Source of the DNA: CAVTWY01 sp963738575
GTDB taxonomy: Bacteria > Pseudomonadota > Gammaproteobacteria > Burkholderiales > Burkholderiaceae_C
Assembly: GCA_963738575.1 (NCBI GenBank)
Contig: CAVTWY010000004.1
Span: 558,001-622,000 of the forward strand
Length of the DNA stretch: 64,000 nt
Reading direction: 5' to 3'
In this document: one piece after another, positions 9,019 through 17,588 of the stretch
Position numbering within the stretch: the stretch's first letter is position 1
Layout of the letters: each line of letters starts with the position of its first letter
Made by a program: the position numbers and the translations under genes
The notes under the pieces: generated by a model
Database searches by the model: none
Told to the model about the DNA's origin: nothing
Seen by the model: only the letters and a program-made list of their open reading frames with translations

Positions 9019-10917
9019 GTGACGCAAGGCGCGACCAGGGGAACGTCGTTGGGAAACTTCATGCGAACAGCTTGGCTTGCCAAGCGTGACGCGGCGCATG
9101 GCCGAAAGCACAACAAAGTGCGCCATGCTGCCTTGTCCTTGGTGGCCGCGGCCATGTTGGCAGCCTGCGGCGGGGGTGGTGAGAGCACCGATCAGCCCGT
9201 GAGTGGCGCCACCAACCCACCCGTGGGTGGGACCACGAATCCACCGGTGGGCGGGACCACCAACCCACCGGCAGGGTCGGCGCCAGAAACGCCGTCTGAT
9301 AAAGCAGCCGCTGCGCGTTTTTTGACACAAGCCACCTTTGGACCCAACGACGCCGAGATTGATCGCGTCATGGCCCTCGGGTACGGCGCTTGGATCGACG
9401 AACAGTGGGGCAAGCCGGTGTCCAACCACCGCGCCAACTTTGAGGTGCTGGACGCGGCAGCCAAAGCAGCGGGCCAAACCTCGATCTGGCAGGACGGGGT
9501 GACCAACACCTTCTGGAAGCACGCCATCGGGGGTGAAGATCAGCTGCGGCAGCGGGTTGCGTACGCGCTGTCTCAGATCATGGTGATATCAATGCAAGAC
9601 GGCACGGTGGGGGACAACCCACGCGCGGTGTCGGCGTACATCGACATGCTGGCCTACAACGGCGCGGGCCAATACCGCGCGTTGTTGGAGGCGGTGGCCC
9701 TGCACCCCATGATGGGCGTGTACCTGTCGCACCTGAAGAACCAAAAGGCCGACCCCCTGAAGGGCCGGGTGCCCGATGAGAACTTTGCGCGTGAGGTGAT
9801 GCAGCTGTTCTCCATTGGTGTGCATCAACTCAACACCGACGGCAGCCCTCGCATGAATGGCAACGCGGCGGTGGAAAGCTACACGGACGCCGACATCTCG
9901 GGCCTGGCCAAGGTGTTCACGGGCTGGAGTTGGGATTGCCCCGATGGCCCCGACAACAACTGCTTTTACTGGGGCAGTGTCAACAACGTGTCGGACCCCG
10001 ACCGCAGCTTCAAGCCGATGCAAGGCTTTCCTCAGTTTCACAGCAAGGAAGAGAAGAAGTTTCTGGGCACCACGATTGCAGCGCAGTCGGTGGCAGACCC
10101 CCGCGCCAGCTTGACGCAGGCGCTGGACCACCTGGCGGCCCATCCCAACGTGGGGCCCTTCCTAGGCAAGCAGTTGATTCAGCGTTTGGTCACCAGCAAC
10201 CCAAGCCCCGCCTACGTGAGCGCGGTGGCGGCGGTGTTCAACAACAACGGCAGCGGTGTGCGTGGCGACATGAAGGCCGTGGTGAAGGCGATCCTGATGC
10301 ACCCCGAGGCACGCGTGGTGTCGGACCGCTCGGGCAAGGTGCGCGAGCCGGTGCTGCGCATGACGGCCTTTGCACGCGCCTTGGGCCACAAGTCGGACAC
10401 GGGCAGCTACCGCGTCAGCGGCACGGACAACCCGGGCACGTCGCTGGGACAATCGCCGCTTAAATCCGCCTCGGTGTTTAACTTTTACCGCCCGGGCTAT
10501 GTCGCGCCGGGTTCGCAGTCGGCGGGCGCGGGTTTGGTGGCTCCTGAGCTGCAAATCTTGCATGAAACATCGGCTGCCGGGTACGTCAACACGGTGCGTG
10601 ACGCGGTGGACTATGGCTATGGGTCATGGAACCCTGCGCCCTACAACCGCCCCGATTTGCAGGCCGACTACACACCCTTCATGGCGCTGTCTGACAAACC
10701 GGTGGACTTGGTGCAAAACCTCAACACCAAGTTGATGTACGGCACGATGCCTGCGGCGTTGAAGACCGAGATTGAGGGCGCGGTGGCCAGCATCGCGATT
10801 CCGGCGCTCAACGCCGGTGCCACCAACCAGACGCAGATCGACAACGCCAAGCGCACCCGCGTCAAGGCAGCGCTGTTTTTGACGATGGTGTCGCCCGAGT
10901 TTCAAGTGCAGCGCTAA
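9019..10917 (+). CDS. DUF1800 family exported protein
   Basis: The protein (632 residues from the GTG; an ATG at 9061 is equally possible) begins with a lipoprotein-type signal (AAMLAACGGGG). It has a short Pro/Gly linker made of three repeats, then a DUF1800 domain: RFLTQATFGPNDAEIDRVM, REVMQLFSIGVHQLN, and the late NFYRPGYVAPGS segment. DUF1800 proteins occur beside DUF1501 proteins, as here (next gene 50 bases downstream). They are exported, but their biochemical role is not established. The predicted lipobox suggests anchoring to the envelope. Confidence 0.88.
   Translation: MTQGATRGTSLGNFMRTAWLAKRDAAHGRKHNKVRHAALSLVAAAMLAACGGGGESTDQPVSGATNPPVGGTTNPPVGGTTNPPAGSAPETPSDKAAAARFLTQATFGPNDAEIDRVMALGYGAWIDEQWGKPVSNHRANFEVLDAAAKAAGQTSIWQDGVTNTFWKHAIGGEDQLRQRVAYALSQIMVISMQDGTVGDNPRAVSAYIDMLAYNGAGQYRALLEAVALHPMMGVYLSHLKNQKADPLKGRVPDENFAREVMQLFSIGVHQLNTDGSPRMNGNAAVESYTDADISGLAKVFTGWSWDCPDGPDNNCFYWGSVNNVSDPDRSFKPMQGFPQFHSKEEKKFLGTTIAAQSVADPRASLTQALDHLAAHPNVGPFLGKQLIQRLVTSNPSPAYVSAVAAVFNNNGSGVRGDMKAVVKAILMHPEARVVSDRSGKVREPVLRMTAFARALGHKSDTGSYRVSGTDNPGTSLGQSPLKSASVFNFYRPGYVAPGSQSAGAGLVAPELQILHETSAAGYVNTVRDAVDYGYGSWNPAPYNRPDLQADYTPFMALSDKPVDLVQNLNTKLMYGTMPAALKTEIEGAVASIAIPALNAGATNQTQIDNAKRTRVKAALFLTMVSPEFQVQR
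9208..9276 (+). repeat. short tandem repeat encoding a (T)TNPPVGG linker
   Basis: Three consecutive imperfect 24-base units (the last is shorter) encode ATNPPVGG, TTNPPVGG and TTNPPAG. They link the lipidated N-terminus to the DUF1800 domain. The copy number of such a linker repeat could vary between strains. Confidence 0.85.
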
Positions 10918-10967
10918 GGCCGCGACAGGGTCAGCGCGCAACTGCCATCCAAGAACAAGGAATCCGC

Positions 10968-12518
10968 ATGAGCTTTACCAACGCGTCTCGCCGCCTGTTT
11001 CTTCGCCAAGCTGGCGCCCTGTCGGCGCTGGGCAGCGTGGGCGCGCCCCTTGCACTCAACCTGGCGGCCATGGGATCGGCGTCGGCGCAAGTGGCAGGTG
11101 ACTACAAAGCGCTGGTGTGCCTTTTCTTGTTTGGTGGCAACGACGCCTTCAACATGGTGCTTCCCACCGACACAGCGTCTTGGGACAGCTACAACGCCAC
11201 GCGCAATCAGGCCCCCGACCCGATCGCGCTGTTGGCGCCGGGCGTGGCGGTTAACGCCGGTGCGGCTGCTGGCTCGCCCGCCCGGTTGGGTGGCGTGTTG
11301 CCCATTTCGCCGCTGACTGCACAAGGCCGCACCTTTGCCTTGCACCCCACGATGGGTGCGCTGCAAACGCTTTTCAACACAGACAAGCGCTTGGCGATTT
11401 TGCCCAACATCGGCACGCTGAAGATGCCGACCACCAAAGCGCAATACAGCACGTCGTCGCACCCCAAACCTCAAAACCTTTTTTCGCACAACGATCAACA
11501 AAACACTTGGCAGTCGTTTGCCACCGAGGGCGCTACACAAGGGTGGGGCGGCCGCATGGGGGACATCCTGGCGGCACAAAACTCGCGCTCAATCTTCACG
11601 GCCATCTCCACCTCGGGCAACGCCGTGTGGCTGTCCGGCCAAACGGTGCGCCAGTACCAAGTGGGTGGCAATGGCGCCATCCGCATGGGTGCGAACAGCG
11701 CTGGCAGTATTTATGGGTCAACGGCCGTCACGGCCGCCATGGAGCGCATTGTCAAAGGCTCACGGACGGGCCATGTGTTTGAAGGCGACTTGGCCACGGT
11801 GGCAACGCGGTCGATGGACGCCGAGTTGGCACTGCGCAGCTCGCTCAAGTCACCTGGTGACCCGATGTTTGGCACGGCGCCCGCCACAGGCAACTACAAC
11901 GCCAACGTCGACCCCAAGCTGCGCTACCTCAACCCCTTGACCAACGCCCAGGCGTTCAACCCCTTGGCGCAGCAGTTGCAAGTGGTGGCACGCATGGTGG
12001 ATGCCAGCTCCACGTCAAGCGTGGGCGCCAAGCGCCAAGTGTTTTTTGTGAGCATGGGCGGGTTTGACACCCACGACACGCAAAACCGCAACCATGCCAA
12101 CTTGATGGCACAACTGGCCCATGCGCTGGCGTACTTTGACACCACGCTGGGAGCCATGGGCGCGCGCAACAACGTCACCACCTTCACAGCGTCAGACTTT
12201 GGCCGCACCTTCACCAGCAATGGCGACGGCACCGACCACGGTTGGGGTTCGCACCATTTCGTGATGGGCGGGGCTGTCAAAGGTGGCGACTTGTATGGCA
12301 ACTTTCCGGTGCTCGGTGTCAAGAATGCCAACAACAACAACTTTGACGCCAGCCCGAACCAAGTGCAAAACGGCGCCATGCTGCCCGAAACGTCGGTAGA
12401 TCAATTGGGCGCTACGTTGGGGCGTTGGTTTGGTTTGAACGACACGCAGTTGCTGGACGTGTTCCCGCACTTGGGGCAGTTTGACGTGGCCAAGCGCAAT
12501 TTGGGATTCATGGCCTGA
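10968..12518 (+). CDS. DUF1501 family protein with Tat signal
   Basis: This 516-residue protein begins with a twin-arginine signal (SRRLFLRQAG, then a hydrophobic segment ending at SASAQ). It therefore probably crosses the membrane folded via Tat. The DUF1501 features are visible: LVCLFLFGGNDAFNMVLP near the N-terminus, SMGGFDTHDTQ, and TASDFGRTFTSNGDGTDHGWG. The family is related to alkaline phosphatase/sulfatase-like folds, but no activity is proven. It is the partner of the preceding DUF1800 gene. A good AAGGAAT ribosome binding site precedes the ATG. Confidence 0.9.
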   Translation: MSFTNASRRLFLRQAGALSALGSVGAPLALNLAAMGSASAQVAGDYKALVCLFLFGGNDAFNMVLPTDTASWDSYNATRNQAPDPIALLAPGVAVNAGAAAGSPARLGGVLPISPLTAQGRTFALHPTMGALQTLFNTDKRLAILPNIGTLKMPTTKAQYSTSSHPKPQNLFSHNDQQNTWQSFATEGATQGWGGRMGDILAAQNSRSIFTAISTSGNAVWLSGQTVRQYQVGGNGAIRMGANSAGSIYGSTAVTAAMERIVKGSRTGHVFEGDLATVATRSMDAELALRSSLKSPGDPMFGTAPATGNYNANVDPKLRYLNPLTNAQAFNPLAQQLQVVARMVDASSTSSVGAKRQVFFVSMGGFDTHDTQNRNHANLMAQLAHALAYFDTTLGAMGARNNVTTFTASDFGRTFTSNGDGTDHGWGSHHFVMGGAVKGGDLYGNFPVLGVKNANNNNFDASPNQVQNGAMLPETSVDQLGATLGRWFGLNDTQLLDVFPHLGQFDVAKRNLGFMA

Positions 12519-12710
12519 CTTGGTTCTCGACAAACAAGCCCTGCAGCGCCGTTGAGTAAAGTCTTTCCGCACCCCCCTCGTTGAGGGTTGCGCTCGGACT
12601 TGTGTGCCTCGCCCCTTTGGCCTAAGGTTCGAGCTTGTGCGCACGTGCCAGCGCCATGACACCTCCCCGGAACACCATGAAACCTCCAACGCGATCCCCG
12701 GGGTACCTGC

Positions 12711-14531
12711 GTGATTGAATTGATCTGCGTGCGGTGCAACCACGCCAACGCAGGCGAATCCAATTTTTGCAATGCCTGCGGCGCGGGGCTGTTCCGGCGT
12801 TTGTGCCCAGCTTGTCTTGTGGCCAATGGCGTGGGGGCGCACTATTGCCAGGGCTGTGGATTTCGATTGCCGCCCGCAGCGGCTCCTTCGGCATTGCAAG
12901 ATCAGGCCCCCTCTGCTGCGGCATTCACGCTGCCACCGCCTGACAAGGAAGCCTTGGCAGATGACCAGTTGCCCGATGGCGTGCCGCCCTTGGACCGGGG
13001 TGCCGCAGCCTCCATTCAAGTTGATATCCCACTGGCTGCGGGTGCGATGTCAGAAGGTACCGAACCCTTTGCGCCTCTGCTTTTGCCGCAGACGCCGCGT
13101 TCCCTTCCGGGCGCCATGCTCAGCGTGTTGGCAGTGGGCGCCTTGCTGTTGCTCGGAGGCATTGCCGGCACGTACCAAAACCGCAGTGCCGTGCCCAAGG
13201 TTGCTGCGGCGCCCTCAGCGGCCGTCACGGCGGGTGGCTCGAGCAGGGTGGCGGCGACATCGGCTGCAAAAGGGGACGCACCAGCCGTTGCGGTCAAATC
13301 TGAATCCCCGGCAGCAGCTCCTACTGCGGTGGCGCCGTTTGAGCCTGTGGTGGAACGAGCAGGCGCTGTTGCGCCGGATGCCCCTTCAGAAGCGGAAGTT
13401 GTTGCCCTGCCGTTGGCAGCTGGTGCACCTGCCAGGCTAACCGCGGGGATCGCCTACAAAATGGTCACGGCGTCGGTCGGTGGCACCCACATCCAGTTTG
13501 GCCGCGATTTGGCAAAGTTTGTGGCACCCGAGGCCGACATCGACCTTGAGGTTTTACCTTCATCAGGGTCAACCGAGAACATCCAGCGATTGCTGAGTGA
13601 CACGGGTGTTAAGTTTGCACTGGTGCAGTCCGACGTGATGCAGGCGTTTACCGACCAAGGGGCAGCGGGTAACAAAGAGGCCGCCAACGCCGTCAGAAAT
13701 TTGCGCGCCATCATGCCGCTTCACAGTGAAGAAATTCACGTGATTGCACGCGCCGACTCGCCGTTTAACTTTGTGCATGACATCAAAGGTGCGCGGATGA
13801 ACGTGGGCCCCTTGCGCAGCGGCAGCGCCATGACGGCGACCACGTTGTACCGGTTGATGTTTGGTGAGTCGGTTGCCGAAGAACGAACCGAATTCTTGAG
13901 CCACGAAGAAGCACTGGGAAAATTGACGCGGGACAAGACACTGGATGTGATGGTCGTGGTGGCGGGGCAGCCCAGCGCGTTGCTGGCTGACATGAAACCT
14001 GAGGCGCGTGCGATGGTCAAGCTGCTCAAGTTTGATCGCACCCACCCGGCCGGCCAGTTGGCGCTCAAAACGTACTTTGCATCAACCTTGAAAGGGGCCA
14101 GCTACCCAACGTGGGTGGTGCAGGACGTGCCATCACTGGCCGTGAAGGCGTTTTTGGTGACCTACGATTTCGACCGCGAATTTACACAGGGGACTTTGGC
14201 CAAATTTGCGCGGTCGTTGTGCAAGAACTTTGGCGTGCTTCAGACGCAAGGGCACCCCAAGTGGAAGGAGGTCGCGCTTGCACTGCCCGATCTCGGGCGG
14301 GGGTGGCGCTACTACCCTCCGACGGCGACCGTGCTTAGCCGGTGTTTGGCGCCCATGACCAAATGGCCACCCAGTCTTGCTGCAGGCGCAGCAGCCGCGC
14401 CAGCGGCGGTCATCGCACCCCCTGGTGCCCAGCGATCAGGTGCAACAGTGCCGAAGGCGTCATCGCCGAGCGCCACGGTGCCAGTCGGGGCGTGTCCGGT
14501 GGATCAACGCGCACTGGGCCTTTGCCGCTGA
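12711..14531 (+). CDS. double zinc-ribbon, transmembrane, TAXI-type solute-receptor fusion
   Basis: The N-terminus holds two zinc ribbons (C6, C9, C20, C23; C32, C35, C46, C49). A Pro/Ala-rich region, one membrane helix near residues 137-155, and another Ala/Pro-rich linker follow. From about residue 245 it reads like a TAXI-family TRAP solute receptor: MVTASVGGTHIQFGRDLAKF, then SSGSTENIQRLL, FALVQSDVMQAF and VVVAGQPSALLAD. TAXI receptors are normally secreted free or lipidated; here one is tethered behind cytoplasmic zinc ribbons. No TRAP permease gene is nearby. The start is a GTG. The domain order is clear; function is inferred. Confidence 0.75.
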   Translation: MIELICVRCNHANAGESNFCNACGAGLFRRLCPACLVANGVGAHYCQGCGFRLPPAAAPSALQDQAPSAAAFTLPPPDKEALADDQLPDGVPPLDRGAAASIQVDIPLAAGAMSEGTEPFAPLLLPQTPRSLPGAMLSVLAVGALLLLGGIAGTYQNRSAVPKVAAAPSAAVTAGGSSRVAATSAAKGDAPAVAVKSESPAAAPTAVAPFEPVVERAGAVAPDAPSEAEVVALPLAAGAPARLTAGIAYKMVTASVGGTHIQFGRDLAKFVAPEADIDLEVLPSSGSTENIQRLLSDTGVKFALVQSDVMQAFTDQGAAGNKEAANAVRNLRAIMPLHSEEIHVIARADSPFNFVHDIKGARMNVGPLRSGSAMTATTLYRLMFGESVAEERTEFLSHEEALGKLTRDKTLDVMVVVAGQPSALLADMKPEARAMVKLLKFDRTHPAGQLALKTYFASTLKGASYPTWVVQDVPSLAVKAFLVTYDFDREFTQGTLAKFARSLCKNFGVLQTQGHPKWKEVALALPDLGRGWRYYPPTATVLSRCLAPMTKWPPSLAAGAAAAPAAVIAPPGAQRSGATVPKASSPSATVPVGACPVDQRALGLCR

Positions 14532-14556
14532 GCGGTGCCATGGACCCATGGCTGCA

Positions 14557-16110
14557 TCACGCAATCTTGAGCGCGGGGGCCTCGGCAACTTGACGCCGAT
14601 ACTGAAGCGCTTGCCCGACGTGCGTGGCCTCGACGGTGGCACAAGCTTGCAAGTCGGCCAGGGTTCGCGCGACCCGCATTACACGGTGCAAAGCGCGCCC
14701 TGACCAGCCGAGCCTTTCGGCGGCTCGCTGTAACAAGTTGGTGGCGTCGGCGCTTAGCGCCCCGTGGGTTTGGAGTTTTTGTCCTTCCAGTTGGGCGTTG
14801 CAACAGCCTTGGCGGGTGATTTGCCTCTGATGCGCTGCTGCGACACGTTGGGCCACCATGGCCGAGGATTCGCCCTGCGATTGGGTGATGAGCTCGACCG
14901 CCCGGATGGCGGGCACATCCACGTGCAGGTCGATGCGGTCGACCAGGGGCCCCGAGAGGCGCGACTGGTAGCGGGCAATGATGTCGGGCGCGCAGCGGCA
15001 GGTTTGACGCATGGCAGCCCCGGCGCCCAGCCAACCGCAGGGGCAGGGGTTCATCGCCGCGATCAGTTGAAACCGCGCGGGAAACGTAGCATGACGGGCG
15101 GCGCGCGAGATGGTGATGCGCCCGGCCTCGAGCGGCTCCCGCAGGGCCTCAAGCGCTGCACGTGCGAATTCGGGCAACTCGTCTAAAAAGAGCACACCGC
15201 CGTGCGCGCGCGATATCTCGCCCGGCCGAGGGGGCGAGCCACCCCCCACCAAGGCGACTGCACTGGCTGAATGATGAGGCGAGCGCATCGGGTGCTGCTT
15301 CCAGGTGTTGGCGTCAAAACCCTGGGGTGACAGGCTGGCGATGGCCGCACTGGACAAAGCATCGTCGTCGCCCATCTCGGGGAGGATGCCCACCAAGCGC
15401 TGCGCGAGCATGGACTTGCCCGAACCAGGCGGGCCCGTCATCAACAAACTGTGGCCGCCGGCTGCTGCAATCTCGAGGGCAAACTTGGCGGCGGCCTGAC
15501 CCCGAACGTCGCTCAGGTCAGGGTGCTGTTGAAGGGCGCTGGTGGGTGCTGTAAGGGCGCGTGGCAAGGTGGGGCGATGCTGCGATTCGTCTTGCAGGCG
15601 CAATGCGGACACCACGTCCATCAAGTGGGTTGCCCCGCGCACATCCAAGCCCGGCACGCGCGCGGCCTCGGCAGCATTGCCCGCTGGCAGCACCAAAATG
15701 CGAGGTGCCGCCTCGTTGCGAAGCGCCAGCGCCAGAGCCAGGGCACCGCGCACAGATCTCAGTTCGCCAGCCAGCGACAACTCGCCGGCAAACTCAAACT
15801 GGTCTAGCAGTTTGAGGTCGAGCATTTCGGACGCCGCAAGGATGCCGATGGCAATAGGCAGGTCGAAGCGGCCCGACTCTTTGGGCAAGTCGGCCGGCGC
15901 GAGGTTGACAGTGATGCGCTTGTTGTGGGGAAACCCAAGGCCGCTGTGAGTGAGGGCCGAGCGAACTCGCTCACGCGCTTCTTTGACCTCGGTGTCGGCC
16001 AAACCAACCAGTGTGAAACTGGGCAGGCCGTTGGCCAGGTGCACTTCAACGCGCACAGCAGGCGCTTGCATGCCATCAAGCGACCGGCTCGCAATCACCG
16101 CCAATGCCAT
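14557..16110 (-). CDS. comM: ComM/YifB-family Mg-chelatase-like AAA+ ATPase
   Basis: From MALAVIASRSLDGMQAPAV onward the protein matches ComM/YifB: a ChlI-like N-terminal domain (GLADTEVKEARERVRSAL), Walker A (GPPGSGKSMLAQRL), the HHSASAVALVGGG segment, Walker B (GVLFLDELPEF) and a C-terminal four-Cys-type stretch (MNPCPCGWLG, CRCAP). ComM is a hexameric branch-migration helicase that promotes integration of transforming DNA in competent bacteria. I chose the ATG at 16110 because an AGAGGGG ribosome binding site precedes it; the open frame runs further upstream without similarity. Its upstream region overlaps the control region of the divergent torF operon. Confidence 0.93.
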   Translation of the reverse strand: MALAVIASRSLDGMQAPAVRVEVHLANGLPSFTLVGLADTEVKEARERVRSALTHSGLGFPHNKRITVNLAPADLPKESGRFDLPIAIGILAASEMLDLKLLDQFEFAGELSLAGELRSVRGALALALALRNEAAPRILVLPAGNAAEAARVPGLDVRGATHLMDVVSALRLQDESQHRPTLPRALTAPTSALQQHPDLSDVRGQAAAKFALEIAAAGGHSLLMTGPPGSGKSMLAQRLVGILPEMGDDDALSSAAIASLSPQGFDANTWKQHPMRSPHHSASAVALVGGGSPPRPGEISRAHGGVLFLDELPEFARAALEALREPLEAGRITISRAARHATFPARFQLIAAMNPCPCGWLGAGAAMRQTCRCAPDIIARYQSRLSGPLVDRIDLHVDVPAIRAVELITQSQGESSAMVAQRVAAAHQRQITRQGCCNAQLEGQKLQTHGALSADATNLLQRAAERLGWSGRALHRVMRVARTLADLQACATVEATHVGQALQYRRQVAEAPALKIA

Positions 16111-16216
16111 CGACCACCCCTCTACGTTGCTGCAGGACGGGTTGGATTGTTGGCGCTGGGCGCCGAGTGCGAATCCCCAACAAAGTGGAGGCGCCACGTT
16201 GTGCGTCGATCGATGC

Positions 16217-16233
16217 GCGCCTGGTTTTGGTGC
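16217..16233 (+). promoter_or_regulatory. possible NtrC-like site 1 (GCGCC-N7-GGTGC)
   Basis: GCGCCTGGTTTTGGTGC forms an inverted repeat of the GCRCC/GGTGC type 90 bases upstream of the sigma-54 promoter. It resembles NtrC sites, but the usual spacer in enteric NtrC sites is two bases shorter, so the binding protein is uncertain. Confidence 0.4.
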
Positions 16234-16259
16234 GCTTGCACGGTCTTTGACGGTGCGCT

Positions 16260-16276
16260 GCGCCCAATGTTGGTGC
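16260..16276 (+). promoter_or_regulatory. possible NtrC-like site 2 (GCGCC-N7-GGTGC)
   Basis: GCGCCCAATGTTGGTGC repeats the architecture of the site 43 bases upstream, about four helical turns away on the same face, and is flanked by T and A to give a longer palindrome. A tandem enhancer for the adjacent sigma-54 promoter is plausible. Confidence 0.4.
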
Positions 16277-16306
16277 AAAAGTGAACAAGTGATTGCATTG
16301 AGCCCC

Positions 16307-16322
16307 TGGCACGAAAGCTGCA
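16307..16322 (+). promoter_or_regulatory. sigma-54 (-24/-12) promoter of torF-glnK-amtB
   Basis: TGGCACGAAAGCTGCA matches the RpoN consensus TGGCAC-N5-TTGCA with one difference, and keeps the invariant GG and GC at the correct 10-base separation. It lies 86 bases before the torF start codon and precedes nitrogen-regulated genes, as expected for NtrC/RpoN control. Confidence 0.85.
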
Positions 16323-16408
16323 AATCAGAAGGCTAGGTGTCCCTCGTCTGCGTCTGAGAGCGGGGCTCAGCAACTTCCACGTTTATCAGCTCACTTGAAA
16401 GCAGCATC

Positions 16409-17167
16409 ATGTTCAAAACACAGACCAACGCAAAAGCCCCCCTCAAACTGATTGCCGCGGTGGCCTTAAGCGCAGCAGCATGGGCACCCGTGGCCGCGCA
16501 GGCACAACTCGCTTCCAACGTTGGGGCCACCACCGACTACCGCTACCGCGGCATTTCGCAGTCGCGATTGAAGCCCGCCGTGCAAGCGGGCGTGGACTAC
16601 AGCATCAGCGGTTTTTACGTCGGCGGCTGGGTTTCATCCATCAAGTGGGTGAAAGACTTTGGTGGCAACGCGAAGGTGGAGGTTGATGTCTATGGGGGCT
16701 ACAAGGGTGAAATTGCCAAAGACTTCACCTACGACGTGGGCGTGCTGTCGTACGTTTACCCCAGCAACAAGCTGTCGGGTTTGACGGGCGCCAGTGCAAA
16801 CACCACCGAGATTTACGGGGCGCTGACGTACAGCATCTACACCGCCAAGTACTCGCACGCGCTCACCAACACGTTTGGCAACATCGACAGCAAAAACAGT
16901 TACTACCTTGATTTGTCGGCGGGCTTGGATGTGGGTGGTGGCTTCACCCTAACGCCGCATCTGGGCTACCAAAAGATCACTGGCCCTCTGGGGCCCGACG
17001 CAACCTACACCGACTACGCCCTGACGGTTTCCAAAGACTTCTCGGGTCTGGTGGCCAGTGCTGGCGTGGTAGGCACCAACGCCAGCAAGACATTTTATGC
17101 ATCACCCGTGAACGGCAAGTTCCTTGGCCGCGCAGGTGTCGTGGTGGGCGTGAAGTACAACTTTTGA
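16409..17167 (+). CDS. TorF family putative porin
   Basis: This is a 252-residue secreted protein with a signal ending AAQAQ, followed by alternating strands typical of an outer-membrane barrel. ATTDYRYRGISQSRLKPAVQ and DYSISGFYVGGWVSS are hallmarks of the TIGR02001/TorF family. The C-terminus ends in Phe (VGVKYNF), the usual barrel-assembly signal. In betaproteobacteria it commonly heads the glnK-amtB operon, as here (glnK begins 18 bases downstream), suggesting a role in uptake of nitrogen sources when ammonium is low. Control by the sigma-54 promoter at 16307 is likely. Confidence 0.9.
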   Translation: MFKTQTNAKAPLKLIAAVALSAAAWAPVAAQAQLASNVGATTDYRYRGISQSRLKPAVQAGVDYSISGFYVGGWVSSIKWVKDFGGNAKVEVDVYGGYKGEIAKDFTYDVGVLSYVYPSNKLSGLTGASANTTEIYGALTYSIYTAKYSHALTNTFGNIDSKNSYYLDLSAGLDVGGGFTLTPHLGYQKITGPLGPDATYTDYALTVSKDFSGLVASAGVVGTNASKTFYASPVNGKFLGRAGVVVGVKYNF

Positions 17168-17185
17168 GGCAAGGGGCAAACCACC

Positions 17186-17524
17186 ATGAAACTGATAACC
17201 GCCATCATCAAACCCTTCAAGCTCGACGAAGTTCGTGAAGCGCTTAGCGGCATCGGCGTGCAGGGCATCACCGTGACTGAGGTCAAAGGCTTTGGGCGTC
17301 AAAAGGGCCACACCGAGCTGTACCGCGGGGCTGAGTACGTGGTCGACTTTTTGCCCAAAGTCAAGCTAGAGGCTGCCGTCGACGATGCTTTGGTGGATCG
17401 ATCTATTGAGGCCATCGAAGCCGCTGCGCGCACCGGCAAGATCGGCGACGGCAAGATTTTTGTCACCAGCTTGGAGCAGGTGCTTCGCATCCGCACCGGC
17501 GAGACCGGCCCCGCAGCGCTCTGA
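17186..17524 (+). CDS. glnK: P-II family nitrogen regulatory protein GlnK
   Basis: This is a 112-residue PII protein, the canonical length. The T-loop carries the uridylylation site Tyr51 (ELYRGAEYVVDF), and the B-loop GKIGDGKIFV and C-terminal RIRTGETG are complete. It senses ATP/ADP and 2-oxoglutarate and, when unmodified, binds and blocks AmtB. I call it GlnK rather than GlnB because it lies between torF and amtB, 64 bases before amtB, behind an RpoN promoter. Confidence 0.95.
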   Translation: MKLITAIIKPFKLDEVREALSGIGVQGITVTEVKGFGRQKGHTELYRGAEYVVDFLPKVKLEAAVDDALVDRSIEAIEAAARTGKIGDGKIFVTSLEQVLRIRTGETGPAAL

Positions 17525-17588
17525 CGCGCCGACCGCCCCGCGTGCTGAATAAAGCAAAACCCAAGCTCAACAATTTTAGAGATTTACC

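Noticed and set aside
12585..12600. CCCTC-GTT-GAGGG hairpin downstream of the DUF1501 gene considered as a terminator
   Set aside because: The stem has only five pairs and no T-run follows; too weak to support.
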